Assembly: GCA_964020085.1 (NCBI GenBank)
Contig: OZ026606.1
Location: forward strand, 21,822,573-21,886,572
From: Micromussa lordhowensis
Lineage: Eukaryota > Cnidaria > Anthozoa > Scleractinia > Lobophylliidae
Reading direction: 5' to 3'
DNA: 64,000 nt
The number at the start of each line of letters is the position of its first letter. Within the stretch, counting starts at the first letter, position 1. Made by a program: the position numbers and the translations under genes. This document shows positions 12,032-26,500 of the stretch, one piece after another. A model generated the notes under the pieces. The model searched no databases, was not told the origin of the DNA, and worked only from the letters and a program-made list of their open reading frames with translations.

Positions 12032-12079
12032 TGTTATTATTGTATTATTATTTTTATTATTATTAATCTGTAAATAAAA

Positions 12080-12118
<39 letters not shown>

Positions 12119-12135
12119 TATTATTATTATTATAA
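12012..12135. repeat. ATT/TTA microsatellite
   Basis: Two long (ATT)n runs, 12012-12065 and about 12081-12133, extend from the SINE tail. Confidence 0.9.
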
Positions 12136-12332
12136 ATCACTTACAAGTTAAAAAAAGGGCTAAAAGAACATTTGAGCAAATATCATTATCATTCTCGTTT
12201 TCCATAAACATGTATATTGATATAAATAAAAACTCAATTATTAAAAATTACTAAAGAAAAAGCTAAATTAAAAAATCTTAGTCTAACATTATTGAATTAC
12301 ATTTGTAGACTAGCTACAGCGAGAGTGAAGTC

Positions 12333-12333
<1 letters not shown>

Positions 12334-12381
<48 letters not shown>

Positions 12382-12462
12382 GTTACGATGAAACAACAAC
12401 AATATCGTCATTATTATTATTATTATTATTATCATCATCATTATCATTATTATTATTATTTT
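12334..12462. repeat. TAT/CAT microsatellite
   Basis: (TAT)n at 12334-12380 and a mixed TAT/CAT run to 12462. They create an artefactual Tyr/His-rich ORF. Confidence 0.9.
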
Positions 12463-13276
12463 GTCGTGGGCTTCAAAAACACAAATCAATACCTTTGCTC
12501 CATAAAATAATCGATGTTCTCAGATTATTTGGCAATTTAACAAATGAAACATCCGTCTTCGACGACAACAACACAAGCGACAGGGATATATACACGGCGG
12601 GCAATGGAGGGAGAAGTGAAAAAACGAGCTTGCGCAAACTGTCGGCGCTCGGGTATCTGAGTGAAGTACGAACTCCTTGCAGTCAGTTTAAAGGAAAATT
12701 AATGATAAGCTCTGCAAGAAACCCTGTAAGCTCCAGATTCGGTGGCTGGAAAGATTTCTAGGTGAATAAAAATTTGATTTGCACTAGTGTTTTCTGTATG
12801 CATACGCCTGCCAAAAAAAAAAGAAAAGAAAAACATTCTGTAGCAAATAATTTTAAGGTCACAATTGCAAGCTGAATCTTCAAGAATCTCTTTGCCGAGG
12901 AAGTCGATCTGCCTTTTATCAGCTTGTTAGCCAGAGATATAAGGCAGTCCTTTACTTTCTACTTTTTCTTCATCTCCAGTTTTCGCGCGGCCAATTTTCG
13001 TCTTGTGCTCAGTCCTACCAAAAAAAGGGCTGAATTTTTTTTTACTTTACATTTGTAATGTACTTAAGCCGATCCTGGGCAGAAGATGGCTAGGTTGACT
13101 CGCGTGTGTAAATCGCCGATTTCAGTAACTGGCGCGAATTCGACGATTGTCAGCCAAGGAACTTTTACACAAGTAGTTGTGGGTTGTGGACAAACTCGAG
13201 ACAAATGTTAGGTTCCACCATTCAGGCTACAAACTGTAGTTTGCATTTCAAGAAGTCTAGTGTTACTTTGTTTCTC

Positions 13277-13308
13277 TTTGCTTAACGATGTTAACATCGT
13301 TAAGCAAA
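13277..13308. repeat. Perfect 32-bp palindrome
   Basis: tttgcttaacgatgtt followed by its exact reverse complement, centred on GTTAAC with no loop. Confidence 0.9.
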
Positions 13309-15171
13309 CGTTAACATGGCCTAACATCCTTTATAGGATAAACCGTTGGTTGCACATGAAATGAGTTGTTAACAACATACCCAATGCAATAAAACAGTTC
13401 CTTGAACTGAAAGGAGTAAGTTTACGAAGTTGCGTTGCATGCTAATTTATAATACGAAGAACTTTTAAAGATCACCCTAATATCCACACTCATGTCTTCA
13501 ATTGTGACATGGCATCCACAAAATCCAGACAAAATCTCTTCTGCCCTACATTTCTTAACTGCCCTTGATAAGCATGGTAGAATCTTACTGACAGTAACCT
13601 TGCAAAGACATGGAACGAAAATCAGTAGCTTTTGGGACTTTGTAGAATAAGTAGTTGTAGATATACAATTGCTTGGATGGTAGAAAGAACGGTACTCTAT
13701 TCAGCCTAAAGCCAAAATGATATTTTCGTGCATGTAACAACAAAATGCGCTTATTTTTAATCTTATCAAACAGGTCAAATCTAACTTAATGGTCGTTTTT
13801 GGAGCACGCAAGTCCAGCTGTGGTTAATTTTTTACACTCTCCAAGTTTTTAACTTAGTTTTGAGTAATAGTACATTTCATGACTGAATTAAACCGCGTGT
13901 TCTACTGCGCGCCGTAAACATCTTCGGGAGCTCCACGCGAGAAGCTCGTACTGACGGCGCGAAAGGCAGGAACATACTTTGCTTTGCTTCTTATGACAGA
14001 CTTCCTAAAGAAGCAATTTTGTTGGAAAGTAATTTCGTTCAGACATAAAAAGGTACCAGTCCAGAGGAGTTTGTTATTCTGCAAACGAACCTTTTTATTA
14101 TCATTATTACTACTACTATATCATTATGATTGTATCTGAGTTGTTTCCTTTCGTTGTTCTCTCTTCGCTCCATATAGCGCATGTGTTCTTTTGTTCCTCA
14201 GTGAAAGAGCATGAATTTGATCATTTGACTAAATAACAGAGGGTCGAACAAAGGATCGCTTGCGCACTCACAAAAGACCACATTATAAAAATCCCTGTTA
14301 CTGCTGCTTTCTTTATACATCAACTCGATTTTCATTTTCCTGTGACAAAGAAACATCTTAATGAAGTTTTCACGATCCATTGTTGACTACAAAGCGAGCA
14401 CATTTCTCACACATTTGGGAAATAAAAGGCCGTATTGAGATGAATAAAGTTTATACTTTAAAAAAATAGCATAGATTGGATTAACAGTGTTGTAGTCACA
14501 ACATATTCTCGTTGTTCGATCGCGAATCAGTGACCTCATTCTTTCAGCCTATCCATCGACAGTGGGGCTAGTTGGAGAGTGGAGGAGCAAACATTAATAC
14601 AAATCTACCTGGGATTTATATGGCGTCCTTGATTTTCGGATCTACCCTTCTCCTCGCTTAAAAGCTTTTGTATTCGCTGAAACGTTAGTCCTAATTACCT
14701 CAGTTATATGGAAAACAATATCGACAAAATAGTAGAGTGAAAGTGTAACGCACGCTATTTGACACTCACTTGGTAAGCAAACACAACAGACAGTGCCAAG
14801 CTCTTCTCACTTCATTCGTTTATTGCAAGATTAAATAGTGACAGCACCAGGACACTTTATAACTCTGTTTTGACAAGCAGTCACTGTGCCCAGTGCTACA
14901 CGCTCGGAATAAGCGTGGATCAATTGCCACTACAGTCGAAACTCTCCTCACGGACACGACCATCGAGATTACGAACAGTTCACTTAATCCCAAAGAACTC
15001 TGAATTCATTCAGTCTTTAACTTTGCACTACGGAAACATCCCTTTGGTTTTTTCCTTAGTTGTGCATATTAAAGAACTCCTATTTTTTGCGAAAACGCCA
15101 GTTATTGAAGTTAAGAATTCCAAGAAACCGATCATTTTGTTCGCTCGTGTGACGCCAAATTTCGAACGAAA

Positions 15172-15294
15172 GCGACAGTGAATTTCTTCTTTTCTTGTAA
15201 GCTATATTCTCAAAGAGGCCACTGCACCGAGCGACAGTGAATTTCTTCTTTTCTTGTAAGCTATATTCTCCTTGGCAAAGAGCCACTGCACCGA
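15172..15294. repeat. Tandem duplication, ~60-bp unit x2
   Basis: gcgacagtgaatttcttctt begins both units (15172 and 15231). The second unit carries a short insertion (cttgg) before the shared gccactgcaccgag end. Confidence 0.9.
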
Positions 15295-18200
15295 GGAGTG
15301 ATGTTTTCCTTGACTTCATGCCTCCCACTATGTACCTCATTACGCCACTAAGTGTTTAAGTGACACGACTGCGTGAAACAAAGGAACTTATGTTTTTTTT
15401 TCTTGCACGTTGCGCGGTTTATAATGTTTAAACAAGCCGTATGTTATACCTTGGTCTGACAGCTGTATATTGAGCTGTCTAACTTCCCGGTGTGTCTGGA
15501 CTTCCTGTTGCGTTCAAATTAGAATTAAATCATAAAATTAAACGTTTCGCCCAAGGTGACCGTCAATTGTCAAGGACCACGTTTCACAGTAGGCACGCGA
15601 TTTTCAGTTCCACGCAGAAAGTCACGTTAATGTCGAATGAAAACCAAAACCGGAACTTGTAACAGCCCATTCGAAGGAACTTCCTTGTTTACGCACAAGG
15701 CAGGTTTCGAAATTAACTGATATTGAAAGCGTAGAAACTTTCAAGCGCCCCTCTTTTGTTTGCGCGCGCGAACAGTTTCATTTTACTACTACAAACAGGA
15801 CTATCAACTCAGTGAGCAAAGCCAAATTGCTTCTGTGGAGCTCAAATAAGAAGTTCGTAGACTGTCCTCAGTTTACTGTAGCGTGTCTCTCTCGTGTGGA
15901 GGTCACGTAAAATGAAAGCACTATTCACTATTTTGTGCATAACGTTTGTTCACAATATTTCGAGCATAATTGTGCTGGTTAAGTTGAAAATAGTACTCGG
16001 CTTTGCCGAATGAGACCATCCAAGATTGTGTTTAACTTGAGTTTCTGTATGCTCTTTCCCTCTCAATCTTGAAGAATGGCTAACTTAAGGCCAGTAAATA
16101 AAAGAAAAAAATTGACGCAAACAATTCCACTGAACTTTCATTGACAGAATCTAATAGTTCTTTTATACAGTTATAAAAACAGCTCAAAACAATAGCAGAT
16201 ATTTATAAAAAAGGACGAAGAATAGAAGATAAACCAAACCTAGCCCGTATTATAAGCATTTTTTGTTAGAAAATCAGGAAGAGTAAAGACGTTTGAAGGA
16301 AAACAACTGGCACACCTTGTTCAGTTAACGTTGTTGAGTGCAAAACTCTCGTAGTAGCTGAATTACTAAGAAACGATATTGCGCGACGTAGCCTTCGAAG
16401 CCAAATAAGTCACATCAAGTAGGAAAGATTATTTGAATCAAGGAAAATCGTTAAGTGATATGATAGATCACTGGTTAGAGAAACAGTAAAGAGGACGGAT
16501 AACAAGCCATAACAAAACAAGGATAGCAAGAAACGGGGACAATTAAAATCGATTTTAAACCTCCAAATTCTATTATTTTCCAGCAAGCTGACAAATAGCA
16601 AATTATGCTGTACTTCGCACCTCGTATTCCTAATTATATAGCTATTATACAGTCAACTTATTGTTTTTGCACTTGTAGTGTGTCCCTCCCTATACCTTGG
16701 ACTTCAGGTTGCCACTGATCAAAGCTGAAAAGGTGATAAGAGTTTAACACTGGAGACTAGAATTAAGGCCCCATATTTACAAACAAGGCCGCTGTTTATC
16801 AGACACTTAACGAAATTGCGACACCGCGGGGAATCAAGAGCACGACTGTAATATCCTTTGTGCAAATCTGTTACTTAGTTCGGCACATTTTTACCCAGAG
16901 AATCACATGGCATCCACGAACAAATATTAAGCTACAGTGTTTAGTAACTTGACTTCTTCCAGTTTTAGGTCACTACCTCAATATTAGAATTAATATCAGT
17001 AAAGATTGCCAATAATTATCTTTCTTGAACAAGAAAACGTTTTCTTCGTCGTTCTTGAAAAGAACAAAAACCCTTGCGCGGATGCCTTGAACCTTTATCA
17101 ACTTTTTAGCCCTTCCATCAGATAGCAGGACCTCCCGCTGAAAGATGTTTACGATTATTTTAAAATCCTGATCATATTTTGATTGCAACGACGAAAACGC
17201 CACGTGCTCCCACAACACGCGACTATTCGATAGGTGTCGTAACAGACACCTGCCTATTATCACAACAAATGAATTGAAATGGGTTTTTGATTTTCTGCTC
17301 AAAATCGTCCATTTGTTTGCTTGACAATAATTAATATAATGAAGCTAATTTTGTTCCACGTGGGGATTCTCCCTCCATGGAGCTCGCGATAAAGTGATAA
17401 TTATTGGACAATGTGGTAAAGTAAATAGATCTTTAACGTGGTAGTTGTAATAGAAAAGTTACGGTTACAAAACAAACTGGTTGTGACAACAACGTCACCG
17501 CTAAAAGACGCTAAAAACACCGCACAAGCGATTTACACAATAGCTTTTTTGAACAACTTAACTTTTACTATGTACTTAAAACATAAAGCTGAAGACAATA
17601 CAAAACAAAAAAAAAACAGGAATTTCTTTGCGCTGTATGCTCTGAAGATTGTATTTTGCAAATCATACAGTTACGAAAAAATGGCAAAATAAGACGAAGT
17701 GACATTCATTCGGATATGTCCGCCTTCAAGTTCTTAAAAATCGAACCTTTCAATACCATCTTTCCTTGAAGAGTTAGGTGAAAAGCACCTACCATTCCTC
17801 TGAGCTAGAAATCAACATCAATCGTTGCAGCTGACGGCCTTCTTGCAGTTTATTTACGGTTTCTGAAAGCTGAAAATTCTAAAATTATATGATATTAAAT
17901 TCCGTAATCAATCGTTATTTTTAGAGGACAGACGTGATTGGCCCCCTCCCCGCAAGCAAAAGGAACGGTAGGTGAGACTCATCGAAAAACAAATAACACC
18001 CAACTGTTTTACAATGTGATGCGAGTTACTATATCAATTGAATAGTAGCTATTCAACGACATGTGAAAAATAAACACGACTTCGTATTTCATCCAAAATC
18101 TTTTAACTTCAAGAGTTATAAGATTAAATGGCGGATTCCATCGTAAAACCGAACGAGGCCAAACTCTGCAGGTTGATATCATTCAATTGTCAGAGACAAT

Positions 18201-18609
18201 GTTTTCTGTGATCGATTCGACAAAAGTCGATTCTGTTTTTTTTTCTGGAGGGGGAGAACCCTCGTGGAATAATTGTTAAATATCTCGTGGCACGCTTCAT
18301 CTGGTAAACTCGAACGCCAACACACAGCATCAACTACCGTGCATCTTTACCACCTGACTCGCCTACAGCGGTGTAAATTGATTCACACAACCATGGCTTG
18401 ATACGAAAAACAATTAAAAAAGAAAATAAATCCAAGGATATGCTCTGGACTGGTCGACAAAAATAACCTCCTAGAAACAATCCGCACAGTACAGCTGCAA
18501 GTGAATGGTGTGGGAAAATGTATCCGTTCTGGACTCGATGAAAAAGCCAAAGACTGCCCGCAAGTGTCACTCGTGTTGTTTTTACACTCTAACGTTGCTA
18601 TAATTAACA

Positions 18610-18830
18610 AATAAAGAAGCCTAAGCCGTGTATCAACAGAACAGAGCACTCGAGAACACTCGAGAAATGTAGAAAACACTCGCCTGCGGCTCGTGTTTTC
18701 TACATTTCCCTCGTATTCTCAAATGCCCGTCGTGTTTTATCACAGTGTAATACACGGTTTAGGCTTTTCTCATTTGCTTTATGATATAGATTTTACGTGC
18801 TCTGTTTTATACTCTGATGAAGGATGGGTT
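18610..18830. repeat. Foldback repeat, family member 2
   Basis: Outer inverted ends aagcctaagccgtgtat and atacacggtttaggctt surround an inner hairpin of 15 bp (aaatgtagaaaacac and its complement). The right half matches 1377-1545. Confidence 0.75.
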
Positions 18831-18954
18831 TTTGACCAATCAGAACGCGCGCAGGGTCCTATCTATGTTATAAACTGCCTTATAACAGTAACATCGACAA
18901 GAATCTTTAAGTACCTATCTAAACAAATAGAAATAGGAATATATAGAACTTGCT

Positions 18955-19120
18955 TTAGGGTGATGTTACACGAGTCGATTTTTAACGCAACATGCAAAAT
19001 TCGGGCAGTATTGTACAGGTGTTTCAATCGCTTCCGAAACTTGCGACATGTTTCCGCAAAAGTGCCACCATGTCAAACCAGGCTTTAAACGACATCGATT
19101 TTTAGCGCAACATTGTTGCA
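18955..19120. repeat. Paired tcgatttttaacgcaac motif
   Basis: tcgatttttaacgcaacatg (18975) and tcgatttttagcgcaacatt (19095) recur 120 bp apart in the same direction, probably a decayed element. The overlapping ORFs on both strands here are not supported as genes. Confidence 0.4.
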
Positions 19121-20181
19121 TACACGCTGTCCGTTTTTTAAATCCTTGGTGGACAAGTGAAACAATTCTCTCGTTCATCATTCTTTCCAGTCGAATCAGA
19201 CATGTTTTCCGACAAAAGGAGGTTATTGAAGAAAATATAACATCGTATTCTACACGTACAGAAATAAAAAAGCAATCAGTAGTGTATTTAATGTAACAAA
19301 ATTTTCTGGTATATAATGGCGTTATTTTTGGAAGCACTCTTTCGCTTATACAGTCTTTTCCGCTGAAGCCGTTCCACTTTCAGTTCCTTTGTGCTCCGAA
19401 AATCAACACGATCGAACACAAACGTTCCAAAATAAAATCTAGCAAATTTCAAATAAAAAACAAATGCACAAAATCGTTGGCACGAATGAAAAGTGGCGCC
19501 ACAGACAGTTCTACTTCTTGTTACAAATTTATTTTCAGTTATTTTGTACTCAATGTTTTATTTTTTTTATTCTAATCCTTTCAATTTCACTGCTTTAGTG
19601 GTACCAGGTAATTTGAATTTTGATTTATTTCGATTCCAGAGATGAATTTGTGGTAGAAAGATGATATAGACGTCTCAACGAACAACATAGTTTTCACTTT
19701 TTGTTTTCTCTCGTCACATTGGCTCTGTTTATAAGCCATCACTGAACTTAGTTTATCGACAACAAAATTCTGGACTACCGTCCTAGACTGATTATCGTAG
19801 TTTATACCAAAATGTATATCTCAAAAAAAAGATATTCTAATTGGCAGATAGCATTTTAGCTATTCAGTAATTTGCTTGAAATGACTATCTTATGGCCCAA
19901 AGAGAATATAAGATTGGCGCGAGCGCATTTTCAAACAACAAAATTCCTCTTTAATATGTTTGTTCAAAACGAACTATACGGTCAGCACAATACGCACAAT
20001 GTATTTCTGATGCACATTTTTGTGATCTTTTTCCATCAGAAAACTAAAATAAGCCCTAACCAATGTGCACAATTTAACAGTGCGACAGCAGGAAAATTAC
20101 TCATTGTTTACTTTGATAAATTTTCCTCCCCTGAAAAAAGCCATGGAATCCATTCAAACGTTTATTCGCTATATCTTTTCA

Positions 20182-20559
20182 GAGTTACAAAGCTCTTCCT
20201 CTCGTCGAAACGGGCTTAATCTTCGAGAGTTTTTTGGACAAGACAAAACGCTTGCTGTTCTTCCTGGTAGCTATTGAAATGGCGCGCAGTTCTTTTTGTT
20301 TCACATTTTCTTCTGGCGTTTCGTGTGAGTTTTTGTTTCGTTGCAATTTCGCAATTTCCTCTTCGCTCTTCGAGTTACAAAGCACTTCCTCTCGGCGAAA
20401 CGGGCTTAATCTTCGCACCGGAGAGTTTTTTGGACAAGACAAAACGCTTGCTGTTCTTCCTGGTAGCTATTGAAATGGCGCGCAGTTCTTTTTGTTTCAC
20501 ATTTTCTTCTGGCGTTTCGTGTGAGTTTTTGTTTCGTTGCAATTTCCTCTTCGCTACTG
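20182..20559. repeat. Tandem duplication, ~190-bp unit x2
   Basis: gagttacaaagcwcttcctc starts both units (20182 and 20372). The units are nearly identical apart from short indels, such as caccgg added in the second. The several overlapping ORFs on both strands come from this duplication. Confidence 0.9.
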
Positions 20560-23500
20560 CTGGACAAAGTAAAAAACAGAACTTTATTTTTGTGCAAGAA
20601 GGACGCGTAAAGAAAGCTGTTAGCACGTTAAGACTATTTCGAAAAAGTTTATCTTCTCAGAAATTATTTTCACTTCCACGATCGCCACTTTCATTCGGCT
20701 ATTGACAAAACTTACAAAAAAGAAGCAATTAACTGGGGTCTATTTGCCATAAACGTTGTTGAAAACAAGCGAAAACACACATTGACATTTCTCGAAGAAA
20801 ACTATTTTTACCTAAGAACAGTTGGTTGTGTTTCCACGAACAAGAGCTGTAAAACACCTTATTCCGAGAGGTCTTTACATTATATGCAAATAATTTCCGA
20901 TTTAAATAGATCTTAAGAAAAAACGTAAACCGGAATCTAATTTTCGATTTTTCTTGACTCTCGTGCAGAACACGAATCAAATGTTTCGTCGACCGCCACT
21001 AATAGCACACGAAGAGAATCTCACAAGAACGAGTTTCGATTTCAATTTTCTTTTTCTCCGCTCCAGGCAAAACAGTGATATACGGTAGCCTGTGTGTTTC
21101 TTCGTCTATCGTCTAAAACTAAAAACAAAAGTAGCAATCACCGGCTTAATAGCTACCGCACACAAAGTGCCTCTTGAAATAGACCAGAGATATAATGGAC
21201 GAACTCAAATTGACACACGTTGTTAAGGCAATAAAGCTTTTCCGCGAGGGAAATCCCACACACGACAAAAAACTCAGGTAATAGGTAGTTTTTCGTCCAT
21301 CTAAAACAAGCCTGTTTTTGGCAACCATATTTAAAAAGCGCCCCTTTGCCATATTTTAACAAAATAAACGTTTATAGTTACTTGTTTCTCTCATGCTTAG
21401 TTCGTTGCGTTCACTTAACCTGTCTGTACAATGTTCCTTTAAAAGTTAAAAAGAAAAAACGGTTTCCTGTCTATTCCTCTTGTCACTTGGAGTTTGAAGG
21501 TAGAGCTCGAGCATTTTATTGGAGAACTGACTAAAAAGAGCCAAACCCACAAATACATAAATCTGTAAATTATTAGTCCAAACGCTGTATCGTTAATTAC
21601 TCCTTAAAGTGCATGGCAATCATGTAAGCAGTTTTCTTTTTCTCGTCAATAAGAGCCTCCTTTGTCTTTTTGTGTTTATTTTCACTTGAAAGGTTGTTTT
21701 AATCAAACAACGCATTTGGACACTTCGCTGAGCCAAACGGCACTTTTATAGCTCAGTAGCGCCTTCTTTTTCGCTGCACGGATATTTCTTTGCTTTCGTC
21801 GGTTTGAACATGTGTTTGTTTTCTGAGCAGTTAGAAAATTGATCCTGGTACCAAAAACTGCTAAAAATCACACACTGCTAAAAAGGACCCACAATTGCCT
21901 TTCAGAATAAAAATAAGAGACAATTCATAAATTCCGTGCTTCAGTTTTTTCTGAGAAAAAGATCAAAGTAACTACAAATAATTTTCCGAATACCATTATA
22001 TTTTCTAAGCCATTATGTTAAACTCTTTTAAACCTCAGTAGTAATATTCTAGGACGACTTTTAGTGCTTTCAACTTTCAGCCCACTAATGAGAAAAAGAG
22101 AGCTTAAATTTTTAACCTTTGAATTCGCCGCCAGCAAAATTTGCTAGAGGAAAAGTGTATTTCTTTTCGTCACAAAGAACCCATGAAAATTCTGAACTCA
22201 TAGCCGCTGGGAAAAACAGGATAAACGCACAAATGTTTGGATACTATAATTGACAGTTTAATTTACCTGTCCACTGCCCAAACAGCGAAAAACATTTCGA
22301 TTAAGATGTACTTTTTTCTACGACACTTGAAGTACTTCAAATCAGAAACAAATCCGACAGACCAAGTGCCGACTGAAAAGGTAAATTACTAGTGAAATTC
22401 CGTGTGCGCGGTAAAGCGAAGACCAAATGGTACGTAACATGTCAAAATATTTCTCAACCAAGCTGGCTTTACCTCTAAAAACAACATGAGCTTAAAACCG
22501 GGAAATAAAATAAACAGGATACAAATTAACAGTTTTCTGATTGTACAGCAATGGATATCTAAAACCGATAAAACAAATATTAACCACAGCTCACTAAGTG
22601 GAAGGCGGAGAGAGTACACCAAGTAATTAAAATCCAACCCAAAGAGTCACAACAATCCGTAAGTGCTTTGCCTTTTTTTTTCGAAGCTCAAGGCCCTTAA
22701 ACCATAACAACGCAAAAGAACGGGTCAGCTGACTCGGGTTTCATGAGAATAATTTAACGAAGAAACCTTTTCTTGGCTCCAGGCGGTTTTTCTTGAAGTT
22801 ATAATCGCACTAATATATGGAGAGCAAAATTCCGAAAAGCGGCTGCTGGAGTTTAAAGCAAGCCAGACTAATCAAGGTATACAGGTAAGAAGTTATCTTA
22901 GATGTCCAACAGAAAAATATCGTGCGCCAAAATTAACAGACCGGGAAAGAGAGGTAGACAACTATTGCCTAGAATCATTTTTTAGAAAATCCGCAACTTT
23001 TAACAAGTGCTTGGTAGCGATATGAATTTAATCGTCTTTTTGTCCATTTCCCAGCGGGATAGCATTCTCCGAATAATTTTCGTAGCCAAAACTGCAAAAC
23101 TGAAGAAATATAGGGAGGGTTAAAAACTAGTTTATCTGTGAAATTAAGAAAGTATAATTTGTTCTATCGTTACATTTTGGTATGGAAAATAATTCAGTTC
23201 ATAGCGCGAATCACTAACCGGCGACATAACCCCGGCCTTGCCTTTCAGTGATCAAAAAAGTAAAATGAAATACATTACTAAGAGACGCATTTATGATAAA
23301 AATCAGCCATTACATTGTTAAAATGCAAGCCTAACATCAAATGAGATGAAATTTTAGATTATCTTTTCTCGGAAGCCAATACATTTATTTTTTTTAACGT
23401 ACACCATGTTTTTGTCGTTTATTCACTAAAAAAATTGACCGCTGCTGTGTTCGCACAATCCGTTTTCAAATTCGTCAAGAGATTTCGATTTTCCCATTAG

Positions 23501-26500
23501 TCCAACAGATAGTGCATTCTTCTGAGATAAGTTTCAGTGGCGAAAAAACAACAATCTATCGTAGATACGATCAAAATTGGAAAGATTTGAATCCCAATGA
23601 CCCGCAAAATTTCGTTATATATATTTTTTAGATGGGAACAGGTGTCGGCTCACTGCAAATGCGTGGTACATTTCTTCATTTTGTACGCAAAAAAAGACAT
23701 TTAAAAGTTAAAGGGGAAACTGATTCTAAATATCTGTCTTGCCGTAATTGCGAATGTTTTTAAAGCTCTCCAACTTACTTGATATCAATCATTTTCCACT
23801 CTATCTTGTCGGTCTTGGTTTTATAAAGCAGTGCTTTTACTTCCCGCTTTCTTCGAAACACTCGACAAGTCGGCCGCGATTTATACTTCGGTGACTAGCT
23901 GACTCAACAGGAATAACTTTTAGCCATTCAATTCAAACCAATCTACCAATTTAGTATGAAAACCACGATCTATACCTACTGTTTTTCACGACCCTTATTA
24001 GCATGTCTTTTGTAAGGACGGCAAATTTTACTTGCTAGAAATGCAAATTGCCGAAACTATGGTCGTATTAGCGAACAAATCGTTGTATTCTGCTATTCTA
24101 TGGAGGGTAAACATTTATTTTCTGCCCTTTTTTCTATAGCAATTTCAACAGCTTTTCATTGTGCGTTGTTTTGAAAATTAAAGAAAGGTTTGTTTTAGAT
24201 GGGGTGAACAGTTTCGCCGCAACGGGACGGCTACATGGTCATGGGAAATTCTAGACTCCCGCTTAGCGGATAGGTGATAGTTTGTAAAGATTGCTCGAAC
24301 TTTTTCGCAATCTTAAATTGGTTTTGTAGTTGCACAAAGTGCGAGTGTAAATTCGCTGCTAAATGTTATCTTAGTTTCTTTTCTCTCACAGTTATCGCGT
24401 AAGGAATAAAGATTGTTTTACTATGCTTTTTTTAGATCTCAGTTAAGTTAAAAGAAAAGTGCTTTAGCGGTACGCTTAGGTGATAACCCAATTTACGTAA
24501 ACTGCTTTTTTTTTCGACAAGTGAACACTTTTTTCAGATTAAAAAAAAACTGTTTCTTCAAATTTTGTCTCACTTGCTAAGTAATATCGCGTTGAAGATC
24601 TTGGAGTTAAAAATTCCTTTTAAGATCTAAATGGCTTTTCTCGAGACACAGACAGGTGCAAAGTAATTTTAACTACTCTCTCGAACTGCCTCAAGCGATA
24701 TTTCAACACTATGTTTATTTTTCTCAAGAGATCACCTTACATTGATCTTTGTCTCTCTAGCTGGTCTAATTTGCCGGTTAAGGTTTGTTTACACACCGAG
24801 GAAAACGTATCACAACGATACGCCAGGATTACAATTTCTGCGAAGGACGATAATTTGAAAGCGAGCAAGTAACATCGATGAGCCCTGAGCAAAAACAAGT
24901 TTGTCAATTAAAAGTTGTGCGTTTAGAAAATGTTAACCCACAAAAATTTGGCTTTTTTTCCCGAAAAGCACTATCAATTATTTTCTTTCTAATTATCAAA
25001 GATATTTCGTGGGTGGGCAAAGTTTCTTCCTGCAAGCTATTCCAAGCGACAATTGCTGCCGTCGGTAATTCATTCGAAAGAAAAGATAAAAAATAGAACA
25101 AAGACTGATGTTTTGGTAAGCTTTATTTCTTTTGTGCTGTATTCATTTTCTGCCTTTCGTTCTTTCGTGGTAAACTAACAGCGGGGGAGAGCTAAATTTT
25201 CAACTTTGCCTAATTGGAAATAGTTTGCAGCGAAATTCCCTTTCCTTACATTCTTGTGACAACTACAATTGAAGCTGTCGTTCGCGGCAAATAACATAAT
25301 TAAAGCCAGTTTTTGTCCCTTGATTAGCAGTGTAAACAGAGAGGAAATAAACCCGAACAAACACAAACGATGAATATAGCGACTCTCCAAACACAATTCG
25401 ATATCTCTGACCATAATAAACCAAGCTCCCACAGTTTCGCACTAGAGTTATCAAGATGATTGAAAACTGCTTCAATCCCACGGAACTGCCCCAAACAAAG
25501 ACTTATAAGCGACCACATCGTAAGAGTCTCGCTGGAGTAAAAAAAAATTGAAAAAAGAAAAACAAACCGAATAAAATTTCAAAAGCGCTTTTCTGTTAAT
25601 ATTCCCGTCGCACACACGCTAAAGAAAAGTACATGTTTAGAATTTCGGCTTAGACAATAGCGCGCACAATGACCACAATAAAATTTGCCAATTCTCAAAT
25701 CGGAAATATTTATCTAGCGGTGCAAATCGACTGTAACCCAAGTTCTTAATGACTGTGCAAATACGAAAGTCTATCAGCAGATTGAATCTAATTTGTCAGT
25801 GTTCTCTCGGAGTTAATGCAATCACCGAGTATCGAAAGCGCTTGCACTTCATAGCTCAGCCATGCACGCAAAATCATGGCTGAATTCAACAGTGTTTTGC
25901 CCTCTTAGTTTTTTGATCCACAGCACAATACACCAAGACCCCTAGGCCACAGTTTGAAAAGCTCTTTCTCTTTTCGTTTATTGTGTTGTTCAATGAAAAC
26001 CAATTGACCTCGAAGAAGCGAAGTTCGCTATGATTATTCGCGAAACGGATCGCACAATACTGCTTCCATTATGTAAATCGCTGCTTGGAGTCCATTAAAT
26101 AGAGAAAAGCTGAAAAGTTTGTAAATCTCTTTAAAAAAGCGACAATGACGCACAGAAAGGCAAGGTAAGCCCTTAATGAAACACGTGCAAAGCGAACAAT
26201 AGCGAATGCCGCAGATGTGGTGAAGGCATTGAGCGGAAAACATTACTATATTGAAATAGTTTGAAAAGCGCACCTGCGAGGCTCGCGCAGGTGTCGCAGC
26301 GCTATCATTAGAATAATGTTTGAATGAGAAAGCAAATAGAACCGAAAACTTGCAATAACTCCGAGATCATTGCGGTTTAATCCAGCGCTAAGTATTCCCA
26401 CTTGGACCTCTCTCATGCGGCTCTCCAAATATCATCTCTCGGCTGCCAACCGAAAGCCATGTCGCTTTAGCGCACGTGTTTCAGAGTTATGGCACAAGAA

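Noticed and set aside
12292..12510. Tyr/His-rich 72-residue ORF
   Set aside because: It is a translated TAT/CAT microsatellite.
16973..17302. 109-codon minus-strand ORF
   Set aside because: AT-rich with no recognisable domain and no splice partners; chance length for this composition.
18693..19337. Overlapping 131- and 123-codon ORFs on opposite strands
   Set aside because: They start in a foldback repeat and overlap antisense, with no motif.
20185..20705. Cluster of ORFs on both strands
   Set aside because: Produced by reading through the 190-bp tandem duplication.
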